A DNA stretch of 64,000 nucleotides from Eustoma russellianum (lineage: Eukaryota > Streptophyta > Magnoliopsida > Gentianales > Gentianaceae): NCBI GenBank assembly GCA_036186865.1, contig AP025062.1:8469244-8533243 (forward strand), in the 5' to 3' direction. Each line of letters begins with the position of its first letter. Position 1 is the stretch's first letter. Position numbers and translations under genes: made by a program. The notes beneath the pieces were generated by a model, which was not told the DNA's origin, searched no databases, and worked only from the letters and a program-made list of their open reading frames with translations. Positions 46,955 to 58,984 of the stretch are shown here, in pieces.

Positions 46955-46989
46955 CCGTGAATCACCTTTTTTAAAAGGATGATTCACGG
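46955..46989. repeat. Short hairpin
   Basis: ccgtgaatcacctttt and aaaaggatgattcacgg form a 16-17-bp inverted repeat with almost no loop, directly next to the repeat pair that follows. Confidence 0.6.
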
Positions 46990-47265
46990 TTCAATAGTGC
47001 TCTCACACTATGCAGCTAGCATGGAGAGTTCAAACATTCTTGTCTTCGGCAAGGTTTGAACCCCTGACGTTCTTACCTAGAACCACTAGGACCCCATTGG
47101 TACCGAAGGAATAATAGACGGACTGACCTGTCAGCCTGTCAGGTCATTCCACGGGCCAATAGTGCTCTCACACTATGCAACTAGCATGGAGGGAGTTCAA
47201 ACATTCTTGCATTCGGCAAAGTTCGAACCCCTGACGTTCCTACCTATAACCACTGGGATATGTTA
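46990..47265 (-). repeat. Tandem pair of a tRNA-derived SINE-like repeat
   Basis: Two copies (about 46990-47100 and 47155-47265) share caatagtgctctcacactat, ctagcatggag, gttcaaacattcttg and gaacccctgacgtt. On the minus strand each has an A-box-like CCCAGTGGTTATAGG or CCTAGTGGTTCTAGG and a B-box-like GGGGTTCGAAC or GGGGTTCAAAC about 25-30 nt later. This supports a tRNA-derived SINE, unlike the Au- or TS-like families. Confidence 0.5.
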
Positions 47266-47454
47266 TGGGACATATTAGCCCTATGTTCTATGGACATTTA
47301 CATTTGTTTTAGCTTTTCTTGCCTCATTTTTTGGGTGCTCTTTTGCGTAGTATTATAATATCCTTTGTTTCTTTTACGTATATACTTTTTATCTCATTTA
47401 TTTTGGTACTCATTTCCAATTATACTCCATGTTATTTTATTTAAGTATTTATGT
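47266..47454. other. Spacer
   Basis: AT-rich spacer; nothing recognised. Confidence 0.45.
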
Positions 47455-47702
47455 AGAGAACAATTTTCATGGGTATAATGAAATAAAGCAAAATGACTTA
47501 CTAAATTGACTGCGCTTATTATATTGTGAAGTACAATTGATCGACACAGTTTGACGTAATTTTCACTGTGCGTCATCGGAAAACAACCTCCGCGTGTTTC
47601 TAACACATGAGTATGATTACGTACATCTGATTCCTGCATACTTCGTTATAAGCGAGAGCCTCTAAAGCTATGTGTTAATGTTGTTGTTGTTCTTGTTGTA
47701 TG
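47455..47702 (+). repeat. TS-like SINE (long copy, TTG tail)
   Basis: Plus-strand copy: aaagcaaaatgacttactaa, gacacagtttgacgtaattt, catcggaaaacaacctccgc, tgattacgtacatctgattc and a tail atgttgttgttgttcttgtt. The order and the TTG tail match the 3' half of Solanaceae-type TS SINEs. Confidence 0.65.
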
Positions 47703-47769
47703 TAGAGAGCACCAAGGAAAACAAGAACATGAAAAGAAAGAATAACAAAATGTAAAAGGGGAGGGGGGG

Positions 47770-47780
47770 GGGGGGGGGGA
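47770..47780. repeat. Poly(G) run
   Basis: A run of more than 15 G residues just after aaggggag (about 47762-47780). Length may be unreliable in the assembly. Confidence 0.8.
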
Positions 47781-47984
47781 AACTATACAAGTAGCTGAAG
47801 TGCTGGTAACTTAAGCAACACGTCACATAGATGCTTCTGATTCATATTGCTTCACGGATACAGGCATAGCTGAAAGAGTTAGCACGCAAGATGGACTAAT
47901 TACTTCCATCATGAACATGTTACCAGAGATATTTAAAAAAAACAAATAAGAAAACCATGTTATTTTGTAGTTCCCGCTACATCA

Positions 47985-48017
47985 TTAGTGCTTTGCAGCT
48001 GATTTTCCAGCCTTAGC
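47985..48017 (-). CDS. Small Lys/Ala-rich host protein, last exon (candidate)
   Basis: A 33-nt terminal exon proposed for the gene that starts at 59525. Directly before it on the minus strand is a pyrimidine-rich acceptor, TTACTTCTCTCGATTGCAG. The exon encodes AKAGKSAAKH and a TAA stop in phase 0, the phase in which exon 1 ends. The Lys/Ala composition continues that of exon 1. Sequence after the stop reads like a 3' UTR, with no further frame. The pairing of the two exons is inferred from splice signals, phase and composition; extra exons in between are possible but I saw none. Confidence 0.55.
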   Translation of the reverse strand, partial: AKAGKSAAKH

Positions 48018-48534
48018 CTGCAATCGAGAGAAGTAAATTCTCAATAGTTCTTGAGGAGATGAAATTGTAGCAATAACAGCACCAACATTTCTCCATTACC
48101 TTAGAAGTTCTGTTCATGATAAAGAAAAATCCAATATATGTAGTCTGACTCATATATTGAAAACACATAAATTGTTTCAGATGAGTCAAGTATTGTGTCA
48201 GATCGATTGTTACTTCACACTGCAAAAAGCGTAGACAATTTCTTCTTTTTTGACATGATTGATATTCAAAAAGTCCCACTAGTACACTGCGCGCTACAAC
48301 CTTTATATGCTTCGAGACGATCTTAATCATGGCGAGGTTCAATCCGAATGAGTTCCACGATTTATTTCACATAGTAAGTAATTTTGCTTTATCGCATCAT
48401 ATTTCAAAAACAAAAAAAAATGTAAAATTGATTCTATTGGAAACGGAAAGGAGGAGATGAAATTGAAGCGTTACTAAAATTATTATACATGGTATAGTAT
48501 CCGCCATGATGCGTCCTCTAGTCACATAAAAGAC

Positions 48535-50687
48535 TGTTGGACCGTGCACCTGCAATAAACACCACTAGAGGGGGGGGGGGTGAATAGTGGTTAGCGGAAA
48601 TTACACTACAACCCTTTGTTAAAATCCCCTTTGAAAACAGAATCTGAAACCACCTCAGATTTAGAACCCGTTTTTCAAAAATTCACAAATAATTGTACAC
48701 AACTTCAAAAATTATGAAACTCTCCAGAATTTAACTTCAATGAATTAACAAGACTCTGTCCAAAATTCAGACAAAAATAAGATCGTTTGACCCTTCAAAC
48801 AAATAAAAAGATTCAGATGGTCAATCTGGACAGAATTGGACAGAATGTTGCTGATTTTGCAAAACGTATTTCTCTTTGAATACTCAACCAAAAAGGTTGA
48901 TCTTTATATCAAAACACTCCTTAGGATGTGTAGATGAAGTTTCCAAAAGTTCCTGACCTTAAACAATTCTTTAAAAATACAGAATTTAAGTTTTCTCAAA
49001 ACTGGTCAGATTGCAGCCAGATTAGAGCAGTTATCTTGCAAAGACTGAAAGACTAACTTTCCCTTGCTCAAATCAAGTGATTCTTGTTGGAAATGAAAGC
49101 TAACAGTCTGAAGTATAACTCCACCAAAAATCACGAATTTTGAAAATGTTTAGCTATTTTTTCAAATTGTGAGAAGTTGTATGAAAACTGCAGTCAAAAA
49201 GGGCAGAAAACAGAAATAAAGAAACAAGAGAAGAACACCGAGACTTTATCCTGGTTCGGTCAATGTGACCTACTCCAGTCTCAAGGAACACCTTTCCTTG
49301 GATTTCACTATCAAATGAACACCTTACAACAAGAGCCAAGCTTGATCCTTGGGTTATACACCAACCCTATTCAAGACTTGGATAATCACTTCTATGCAAC
49401 TCTTGGTTACAACACCTCTACCACCTATTGATGTAGCCTTATAAATTTGGCTAATCAATCATACAAATCCAACTCAAGAAGGTGTGTATAGTGTAGCTGG
49501 ACAACAAAGAAAATTGGAATACCTTAGCTACACAAAGTATGAACGAAAATATGAGAAGAGAATAGCAAGACAACAATCTTCAATTTTGCTTTCAAGTGTG
49601 TGTCTTCTCTTCTTCACCTTGCCTTCTATTTATAGAGTGAATTGATGGCATATTCCCTCCAAATTTTAGACCATGTGATGGCTGAGAATTTTGAATTAAA
49701 ACACCTCCATAATCATCTCCAACAATCTTGTCTCAATTACATTCAAATTTGAAATTTTAAGTTGGCAACTTTTGCCAACTAGTTTGCTTTTGGTTTGTCT
49801 TCTTGTCTCCAACTCGTAAAATGAGAAAAACATCATCTCCACCTGTATAATCACGTTTTGGAGGCTGTGTATATGTATACCAACTCAGATTTTTTAGGAG
49901 AAATCAACAAATAATAGTTGACAAGGTTATGTCAACATATAATATCAAAATTCTCATTTCTCCTTGACATATTGTGATGAATCTTGCACCAAGGACACCT
50001 TGTAATCTCTGAAAGATGATGATTAAGAACCTCCAATAACATATATATAAGAGTCTTCAAGAGAAAATAGAACGTGACATCGAATAACGTCACATATCCC
50101 GCTACCGTCGATAAAATCATCAAATGGGAGAATAAAATAGAAAACCGCAAAAAAATCTTCAAGAATATACTAAATGAACTCCAGAATGAATATAATAAGA
50201 TACTCAAGAGATTCCTTGAGTAAAAATACCGAAACTATCTTCGGGGGTAAAATGACCAAAATGCCCCTAGTGAGATAAAACTCCAGAAATGACCCCGATG
50301 GTCAGAATTAAATATAATAACACCTTATTGATAATAAATAAGATGATAATATCTTCTTGAATCATATTCACCATATCGAGTACCTACAAAACTCAAAATA
50401 CCACTTTTGCCCTTTTTGGTAAGTTGTAGAAACTTCGAGGGCATATTAGTCACAAGATATTATCATAAAAATCACATAATCACAACATGATAAACATATA
50501 TAAATCATGTAAAAATAAAAACAACTATTTTATCACATTTTAGAAAATTATTTCTAACAACCGTAGACATCGTGTCATTTTTCTTCACTTATTCAACTCT
50601 TTCATTTATAACACCATATGTGACATTTTTAAGGATTCATCACTTAAAATCATGACTTTGAAAATTATCCAAACATATTTCTCAACA
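48535..50687 (-). repeat. Element E 3' LTR
   Basis: TGTTGAGAAA start and GGTCCAACA end on the minus strand. TATA box TATAAATAG at about 49628-49636. Open frames inside (for example 49177-49431 plus and 50207-49932 minus) recur in the other LTR and are not genes. A G-run of 11 stands at 48577-48590 where the partner has 9. Confidence 0.96.
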
Positions 50688-50702
50688 TTCTCCCCCTTTT
50701 GG
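50688..50702 (-). promoter_or_regulatory. Element E polypurine tract
   Basis: Minus strand CCAAAAGGGGGAGAA directly before the LTR start TGTTGAG. Confidence 0.92.
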
Positions 50703-50961
50703 ATGATTTTCAAAATAACCTAAAATGATTTTAATGTCACAACTTATAACCAAAAGTTTAACTAAATGTTTTCAACTATGTTTTCAACTTTTAAATAGTA
50801 TGACGCTCCCCCGCAACTCATACTCTCCCCCTTAACCTATGCTCCAAAGTTTATACCAATAAAAACTTAGCATATGATTCATCATGGCTTACCAACTAAA
50901 ATCATGTTCTTATTCTTATTCTATCTCCCCCTTTATTTTGCAAATCATGCAAAAGATAGAA
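50703..50961 (-). other. Element E 3' untranslated internal region
   Basis: About 260 bp between the pol stop (50962) and the PPT, with several more C-rich runs on the plus strand. No coding frame. Confidence 0.7.
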
Positions 50962-53058
50962 CTATACAATGGTATCATAAGTCATCATTCCTAATTTGGC
51001 TCGTAAGTTTTCAAAAGTGGCTTGATTAAGAGGTTTGGTGAAGATGTCAGCGATTTGATGATCAGTTCTTATGTGGTTTATCACTATATCCTCATTTTGA
51101 ACATGATCACGAAGAAAGTGATATCTCACCTTAATGTGTTTAGCCTTAGAATGAAGCACCGGATTCCGTGAAAGATTGATTGCACTTGTGCTATCGCAGA
51201 AAATTGGAATCTTATTCATTTTAATGCCAAAATCACTAAGTTGCTGTTTAAGCCAAAGTATTTGGGTAGTACATAAACTCAAAGCGATATACTCGGCTTC
51301 AGTGGTAGAAAGAGCTACACTAGCTTGCTTTTTAGAAAACCAAGAGATCAAATTGGTTCCTACGAATTGACATGTACCGCTAGTGGATTTTCTATCTAAC
51401 CTGTAACCACCATAATCAGCATCACTATATGCGTGTAATTCTAACTTAGCGTTTCTATCATACCACAGTCCTAAGTGAGGTGTATGCTTAAGATATCTAA
51501 AGATCTTTTTCACTGCATTGTAATGTGATACCTTAGGACAAGATTGAAACCTAGCACACATACACACACTAAACATAATATCAGGTCTTGATGCAGTTAA
51601 GTATAACAATGAGCCAATCATAGACCTATAAAGTGTGTCATCAAAAGGTTTACCATTTTCATCCTTATCAAGTTTGGTACTAACACTCATAGGCGTAGTT
51701 GTAGGTTTCAACTCTTCAAAGCCAAACTTCTTAATCATATCATTGACATACTTAAGTTGGCTAATGTGAATTCTTTGAGGGGTTTGTTTGATTTGAAGTC
51801 CTAAGAAATAATTCAACTCTCCTACCATTGACATTTCAAACTCTGACTTCATACATTCTTCGAAGTCTTTTACTAAAGTAGGGTTGGTTGAACCAAAGAT
51901 TATATCATCTACGTATATTTGAACTATTAATAAATCATTACCTTTTCTTCTTAAGAATAATGTGTTGTCGATGGTTCCCCTTTGATAATTATTTGCAATA
52001 AGAAAGTTTGCAAATCTATCATACCAAGCTCTTGGAGCTTGTTTTAAACCATATAGAGCTTTCTTAAGCTTATAAACATGGTTCGGATTCTTCGAATCTT
52101 CGAATCCAGGAGGTTGTTTGACAAACACTTCTTCTTGGATGTATCCATTCAAGAACGCACTCTTGACATCCATTTGGAAGAGCTTAATTTTGCTTATACT
52201 TGCAATCGCAAGTAACAATCTAATTGCTTCTAGTCGTGCAACGGGTGCAAAGGTTTCTTCATAATCTATTCCTTCTTGTTGATTATAACCTTGTGCGAAT
52301 AGTCTAGCCTTATTCCTTGTAATATTTCCTTGTTCATCCATTTTATTCCTAAAAACCCATTTAGTTCCTATGATAGACTTGTCTTCAGGTTTAGGTACTA
52401 AGTCCCACACGTTGTTCCTTGTGAATTGATTTAATTCCTCATGCATAGCATCTATCCATGATATGTCACCTAAGGCTTCCTTTACGTTCTTAGGTTCTAA
52501 TTGTGAGATTAAGCTATGTCCTTCAAGTTGACTTATATTTCTACGTGTTTTAACCCCAACATTTGGATCCCCAATGATTAGTTCTCTAGGGTGCCACCAA
52601 TTCCTAGATTGATTAAGTTCACCCTCATCTTGTTCAAATATTTCATTAGTGTGAACGTTATCATATGTAATTGGATCATTAGTTGTATCTTCTAATTGCA
52701 GAGTCTCTCGATTTATTTCATCTAAGGGTTCATGTTTGTCTTGTTCAGGGGGAGTTGGTTCTAGATGATCAAGTACAGGCTCAAGTAATACATCATCATC
52801 AAACATATTTTCAACATTTGTTTCTTGTTTATGTTGATGTTTATCACTAACTTCAAAGCATGCATTTTCATTGAATTTCACATGTATGATTTCAATTATT
52901 TTTCTAGATGCAGGATTATAACACCTATATGCTCTTGAGTTAGTTGAATACCCAACAAATATGCATTCAATAGACTTTTGTTCAAATTTATCTAGATTAT
53001 CCTTAGTGTTCAGCACAAAACATTTACATCCAAATACTTTAAGATAATCTATCTTAGG
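50962..53058 (-). pseudogene. Element E pol: integrase C-terminus, RT and RNase H
   Basis: One long open frame of about 700 codons down to the stop at 50962. It starts in the integrase C-terminal region (KSIECIFVGYSTNSRAY). RT follows with GTKWVFRNKMDEQGNITRNK, MDVKSAFLNGYIQEEVFV, ALYGLKQAPRAWYDRF and the catalytic LIVQIYVDDIIFGST (about 51890-51930). RNase H has AYSDADYGGYRLDRKSTSG, ALSTTEAEYIALS and FCDSTSAINLSRNPV. All RT and RNase H active-site residues I can place are present. It is cut off from the rest of pol only by an in-frame TAA at 53059-53061. Confidence 0.95.
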
Positions 53059-54180
53059 TTATCTATTGTTTAGCAATTCATAAGGCGTTTTATTTAATTT
53101 CTTTCTAATAGTGAGCCTATTTATAATATAGCATGCACAACTAACAGCTTCAGCCCATAAATATTTAGGTAATTTATTTTCACATAGTATTGTCCTAGCA
53201 ACTTCTTGAATCGTTCTATTTTTACGTTCAACAACTCCATTGAGTTGTGGTGTTCTAGATGATGAGAATTCATGTTTGATTCCATATAGTTCACAAAATT
53301 TGATTACGTCTTTGTTTTTAAATTCTCCACCTGTATCGCTTCTAATTCTTTTAACATTTTCTTCATAAATGTTTTCAAGTTGCTTAATAAGGGTTTCGAT
53401 TGCTAATGGAGCATCGTCTTTGTGTGTTAAGAACAACGTCCATGTGTAGCGTGAGTAATCATCTACTATGACACACACATAGTAATGTCCACCTAGACTT
53501 CTTGTCCTACTTGGACCAAATAAGTCTAAGTGAAGCAATTCTATTACATGACTAGTACTCACTTCATGTTTCGGTTTTAAGGTTTCTTTAATGTGTTTTC
53601 CCTTAATACATGTTTCACACATTTGAAAATTATCTAAGTCTAACTTTGACATTCCTCTAATTAAATTCTTCTTAGACAATTTCTTAATAGTTGAAATTCC
53701 TATATGGCCTAATCTTCTGTGCCATAAATTTACATCTAAGTCATGTGATATTAGACACTTAACCTTAGCATCTAACATGTTATCTAAAGTAAGAGTATAA
53801 ATATTTCCATCTCTATTTCCTTTTAAAACCGTTTCTCCTTTTTCATTTATTATATCACAAGAATTGGGAAGAAAGGATACATTATAACCACAATTTATAA
53901 GTTGAGAAATGCTAAGTAAATTATAAGATAGATTGCTTACTAATAACACATTTCGTATTTGAAATGTGTTAGGGTCCCCAATTGTTCCTTTTCCAACAAC
54001 TTGTCCTTTGTTGTTGTCACCGAATGTTACTTTTCCTCCATTCTTGATATGTTCCAATTCGATGAATAGTTTGGGGTTCCCCGTCATATGCCTCGAACAT
54101 CCACTATCTAAAAACCATTTGGTTTTTAGATTCTTTGACTTTGCCTCCTTCTTGCATTCCTTGCGTTTATCTTACAATGG
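53059..54180 (-). pseudogene. Element E pol: protease and integrase
   Basis: Protease active site WFLDSGCSRHMTG lies at about 54080-54125, preceded by an in-frame TAA near 54170. Then GAG-pre-integrase (LLSISQLINCGYNVSF; LWHRRLGHIGIST and CETCIKGKHIKE for the zinc-binding part). The integrase core has LLHLDLFGP, VIVDDYSRYTWTLFL, RIRSDTGGEFKNKD and GVVERKNRTIQEVA, so the D,D,E triad is intact. The frame ends at a TAA (53059-53061) in phase with the downstream RT frame. Apart from the two stops the sequence looks sound. Confidence 0.94.
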
Positions 54181-54298
54181 AGACAAAGTTTTAGGTACCC
54201 TTTATTTGAGTCCTTGAATGTTAGGGGCACTATTCTTGTTTAGATATCCCTTAGGTATCCAAACTTGAATATACCTTCTAGGCACATTTTTAGCATTG

Positions 54299-56355
54299 TT
54301 ATAATTTGGAAAATAAGAAAAAATTAGCATATACATGATTATTCCACATAAGTGAAGATACATTGTTATACATGTTGTGCCATGGTTGATAATCATTATA
54401 GGATGGCCGAATTTTATAATGTGTATAAGGCATGTGATTTTGTTTCTTATATGGCGCTATATAAGTGTGTTTGTAGGCATTTCTATAAGACTTATAAGAG
54501 TGTTGCCTATATTTAGGTTCATAATAAGTTGTATGCATTTTATTCGGTCTAGTTGCATTTGTATACATGTAGGCATAATTTCTAGATTGTCTAGATGCAA
54601 AGTTTGGCCTAGATGTATAGTTATGCGTGTGTGTTTTTATGGGTGCATGCTGCATTTTTATCTTTGAATAAGAAGAAGAAGGAGTAGAAGAAGATTTAGC
54701 AGACAAGTTTGTTTTTATAACTTTATAAGGTTGTTTCGTAGTTGATGATACAAACTTAGTCTTTTTATCTAATTTTTCATCTTCTTCTTTATATCCCAAT
54801 CCAGTTTTATCATTTCCATACTTTTGTGATGATATAAGTGTATCTAACATATTTGCACCAGATTTAAATTGTTCTATCATTTTTTCTAAGGTAAATTTAG
54901 AAGACTTAAGTTGTACTATTTCATTTTCACAACTTTCTAACTTGGATTTTAACATTTTATTTTCCATTTGTAACTTTTGTTCATCTTTCTTATATGATTC
55001 AATTTTATTCTCTAAAGAATCAAGAGTATTAGTAGACTCTTGTTTAAGAGATTCTAGTTGATCGGAGAATTCCAAGTTGGACGTCTTCAACTTGTCATTT
55101 TCTTCAACTAGTTTCTTCTTTTCTTTAGAGAGCCTCTTACAGTGAGCATGCATTCTTAAGAATTCTTCATACATTTCATCAAATGTCATGTCACTATCGG
55201 AATCACTATCAGAAGAAGAACATACCTCGTTGGATACGAAGCAGACTTGAGCTTCCTCAGTTTCGGATTCTGAGTCGGATGAGTCGCTCCATGTGCTCAC
55301 CTTCATTGCTCGTTTCCCTTTTCTTGCCTTAGACTCTTTTGCCTTTATCGTTTGAGCCTCCTTATCCTTGGCTTGTTTATTATTGTTGTTATTATTATTA
55401 TTTTTCTTCGTGGGACAGTCATATGAAATATGTCCTTTTTGACAGCATTCATAACACTTTAATTCTTTATTATTCCATTTGTTTATGTTATTCTTCCTAG
55501 GTGGAGAAGAAGAAGAAGAATTTTGTTGTCTATTCCTATTTGGACGTTTGAAAAATTTTCTTAGGTTTCTAGCTATCAATATCAACTCATCGTCTAATTC
55601 AGTATCACTATTACTATCATCGTTACTAGCATGTGTTTCGGTTGTTTTGAAAGCTATTGACTTACCGGATGACTTAGACGATTCAGACTTTCGTAGGTTT
55701 AATTTAACCTCGTAAACTTTAAGAGACCCGATCAATTCATCCATCTTAGTAATTGACTTTGTTTCTTCGATTGCCGTCACCTTTGGATCCCATTCAGCGG
55801 GGAGGCTTCTAACACCTTTTGAACCTTTTCACTGTTCGAAAATGACTTTCCTAAAGCTTCAAGGGCATTGAAAATATTAGTAATCCTCAAATCCATAGAT
55901 GTTATGGATTCGTTTGGCAACATTTTGAAAGTCTCTAATTCAGTCATAAGCATGTTTATTTTTGACTCTTTAACACCACTAGTACCTTCATGCTTTAATA
56001 CAAGTGATTTCCACATGTCGTGTGCGCTTGTGCAATTTGACACATATCCTACTTCAGAAGTTGTAAGTCCATTCAAAAGTAATTGCATAGCTTTAGCATT
56101 CATGGACATTTTCTTTTTATCATCTGATGACCATTCACTTTTACATTTTTCTACTTCTTGTGTAACTTCATTAACTTTTTCAATTTTCGTTGGAATGTAC
56201 GGCCCATCTTCAACTATAGACCATAAATCAATGTCTATAGCCATTAAGAATAGCCTCATCCTAAGTTTCCAATGAACAAAATTATTACCGTCAAAAAGAG
56301 AAGGGCGTTGGGTAGACATACCTTCCATTTCACCTTTGTGAGAAAAAATAGCCAT
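54299..56355 (-). pseudogene. Element E gag (one frameshift)
   Basis: Likely start MAIFSHKGEMEGMSTQ (ATG at 56355), followed by FDGNNFVHWKLRMRLFLMAI. A one-base deletion-type shift near 55812 moves it into a second frame (to 54299) that carries the UBN2-type end, an acidic Ser/Asp segment, the zinc knuckle CYECCQKGHISYDC (about 55415-55458), an Asn run, a long coiled coil (roughly 54890-55130, Leu/Glu/Lys-rich) and then KTGLGYKEED. Its C-terminus is unusually rich in Tyr, His and Asn (about 54680-54380). A further frame change occurs near 54300, before the conserved VWIPKGYLNK segment (about 54225-54270). Confidence 0.92.
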
Positions 56356-56455
56356 AGTATGTACCTTGGATTTGAGACAAGTAGTATATAATGAATCGTT
56401 GTTTCTTGGCCTTGTATGGTGTTGAATCTTGCTTCTTTTTAGTGGTGTTGGTCTG

Positions 56456-56468
56456 TCTCTGATACCAA
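56456..56468 (-). promoter_or_regulatory. Element E primer-binding site (initiator-Met tRNA type)
   Basis: Minus strand TGGTATCAGAGAC two bases after the 5' LTR. Confidence 0.92.
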
Positions 56469-56469
56469 A

Positions 56470-58621
56470 TGTTGGACCGTGCACCTGCAATAAACACCAC
56501 TAGAGGGGGGGGGTGAATAGTGGTTAGCGGAAATTACACTACAACCCTTTGTTAAAATCCCCTTTGAAAACAGAATCTGAAACCACCTCAGATTTAGAAC
56601 CCGTTTTTCAAAAATTCACAAATAATTGTACACAACTTCAAAAATTATGAAACTCTCCAGAATTTAACTTCAATGAATTAACAAGACTCTGTCCAAAATT
56701 CAGACAAAAATAAGATCGTTTGACCCTTCAAACAAATAAAAAGATTCAGATGGTCAATCTGGACAGAATTGGACAGAATGTTGCTGATTTTGCAAAACGT
56801 ATTTCTCTTTGAATACTCAACCAAAAAGGTTGATCTTTATATCAAAACACTCCTTAGGATGTGTAGATGAAGTTTCCAAAAGTTCCTGACCTTAAACAAT
56901 TCTTTAAAAATACAGAATTTAAGTTTTCTCAAAACTGGTCAGATTGCGGCCAGATTAGAGCAGTTATCTTGCAAAGACTGAAAGACTAACTTTCCCTTGC
57001 TCAAATCAAGTGATTCTTGTTGCAAATGAAAGCTAACAGTCTGACGTATAACTCCACCAAAAATCACGAATTTTGAAAATGTTTAGCTATTTTTTCAAAT
57101 TGTGAGAAGTTGTATGAAAACTGCAGTCAAAAATGGGCAGAAAACAGAAATAAAGAAACAAGAGAAGAATACCGAGAATTTATCCTGGTTCGGTCAATGT
57201 GACCTACTCCAGTCTCAAGGAACACCTTTCCTTGGATTTCACTATCAAATGAACACCTTACAACAAGAGCCAAGGTTGATCCTTGGGTTATACACCAACC
57301 CTATTCAAGACTTGGATAATCACTTCTATGCAACTCTTGGTTACAACACCTCTACCACCTATTGATGTAGCCTTATAAATTTGGCTAATCAATCATACAA
57401 ATCCAACTCAAGAAGGTGTGTATAGTGTAGCTGGACAACAAAGAAAATTGGAATACCTTAGCTACACAAAGTATGAACGAAAATATGAGAAGAGAATAGC
57501 AAGACAACAATCTTCAATTTTGCTTTCAAGTGTGTGTCTTCTCTTCTTCACCTTGCCTTCTATTTATAGAGTGAATTGATGGCATATTCCTTCCAACTTT
57601 TAGACCATGTGATGGCTGAGAATTTTGAATTAAAACACCTCCATAATCATCTCCAACAATCTTGTCTCCATTACATTCAAATTTGAAATTTCAAGTTGGC
57701 AACTTTTGCCAACTAGCTTGCTTTTGGTTTGTCTTCTTGTCTCCAACTCATAAAATGAGAAAAACATCATCTCCACCTGTATAATCATGTTTTGGAGGCT
57801 GTGTATATGTATACCAACTCATATTTTTTAGGAGAAATCAACAAATAATAGTTGACAAGGTTATGTCAACATATAATATCAAAATTCCCATTTCTCCTTG
57901 ACATATTGTGATGAATCTTGCACCAAGGAAACCTTGTAATCTCTGAAAGATGATGATTAAGAACCTCCAATAACATATATATAAGAGTCTTCAAGAGAAA
58001 ATAGAACGTGACATCGAATAACGTCACATATCCCGCTACCGTCGATAAAATCATCAAATGAGAGAATAAAATAGAAAACCACCAAATAATCTTCAAGAAT
58101 ATACTAAATGAACTCCAGAATGAATATAATAAGATACTCAAGAGATTCCTTGAGTAAAAATAACGAAACTATCTTCGGGGGTAAAATGACCAAAATGCCC
58201 CTAGTGAGATAAAACTCCAGAAATGACCCCGATGGTCAGAATTAAATATAATAACACCTTCTTAATAATAAATAAGATGATAATATCTTCTTGAATCATA
58301 TTCACCATATCGAGTACCTACAAAACTCAAAATACCACTTTTGCCCTTTTTGGTAAGTTGTAGAAACTTCGAGGGCATATTAGTCACAAGATATTATCAT
58401 AAAAATCACATAATCACAACATGATAAACATATATAAATCATGTAAAAATAAAAACAACTATTTTATCACATTTTAGAAAAATATTTCTAACAACCGTAG
58501 ACATCGTGTCATTTTTCTTCACTTATTCAACTCTTTCATTTATAACATCATATGTGACATTTTTAAGTATTCATCACTTAAAATCATAACTTTGAAAATT
58601 ATCCAAACATATTTCTCAACA
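56470..58621 (-). repeat. Element E 5' LTR
   Basis: Nearly identical to 48535-50687, including the TATA box at about 57560-57569. It supplies the element's promoter, which reads in the same direction as the host gene. Confidence 0.96.
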
Positions 58622-58984
58622 AAGACTTCATCAATCTGCAAGACTTCTGCCAATTAAATCTTATATACATTTATTCCTACCTTTATTTGGACGGAATGTT
58701 CACATGTCATGCTAAAATATACTCCCTATTCTCATCAATAGCACCTCTCATTTGTACAACAAATTGCTTATGTTTTAAACTCTGAAATGCCAAATAATTA
58801 CTTTATCTACCTTTTGTTTTATACTTTTAGAAACACTATACAAATATCTTTGGATTTTCTTTCTTTCGGTGGCTTGAACTTCTAGAGGGGTAGATATACA
58901 AGCAAAGAATGGTGAGACTTTGTGCCTTTCTCTCTTTCCTCTCCGTGAAGTTCAAGGGACCAGAACAAAAATTAGTGGCAACTA

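Larger units (their letters stand above)
48535..58621 (-). mobile_element. Ty1/copia retrotransposon E (complete, recent)
   Basis: A 10.09-kb element with 2,153- and 2,152-bp LTRs, exact target duplication aagac (48530-48534, 58622-58626), tRNA-Met primer site and clean PPT. The LTRs differ at roughly 25-30 positions by eye (about 1.3%), so this is the youngest complete insertion here. Long LTRs, the coiled-coil Gag with an FKSG...KTGLGY segment and the RNase H sequence suggest the SIRE/Maximus-like group, though no envelope-like ORF is present. It lies in the intron of the candidate host gene in the same orientation as that gene. Four coding lesions are visible. Confidence 0.96.

Noticed and set aside
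49177..50207. Open frames of 84 and 91 codons repeated almost unchanged at 57102-57365 and 57866-58141
   Set aside because: They lie inside the two LTRs of element E; conservation reflects the recent LTR duplication, and they read on both strands without domain similarity.
54377..54667. Hydrophobic plus-strand frame of 96 codons
   Set aside because: Antisense shadow of the Tyr/His-rich element E Gag tail.
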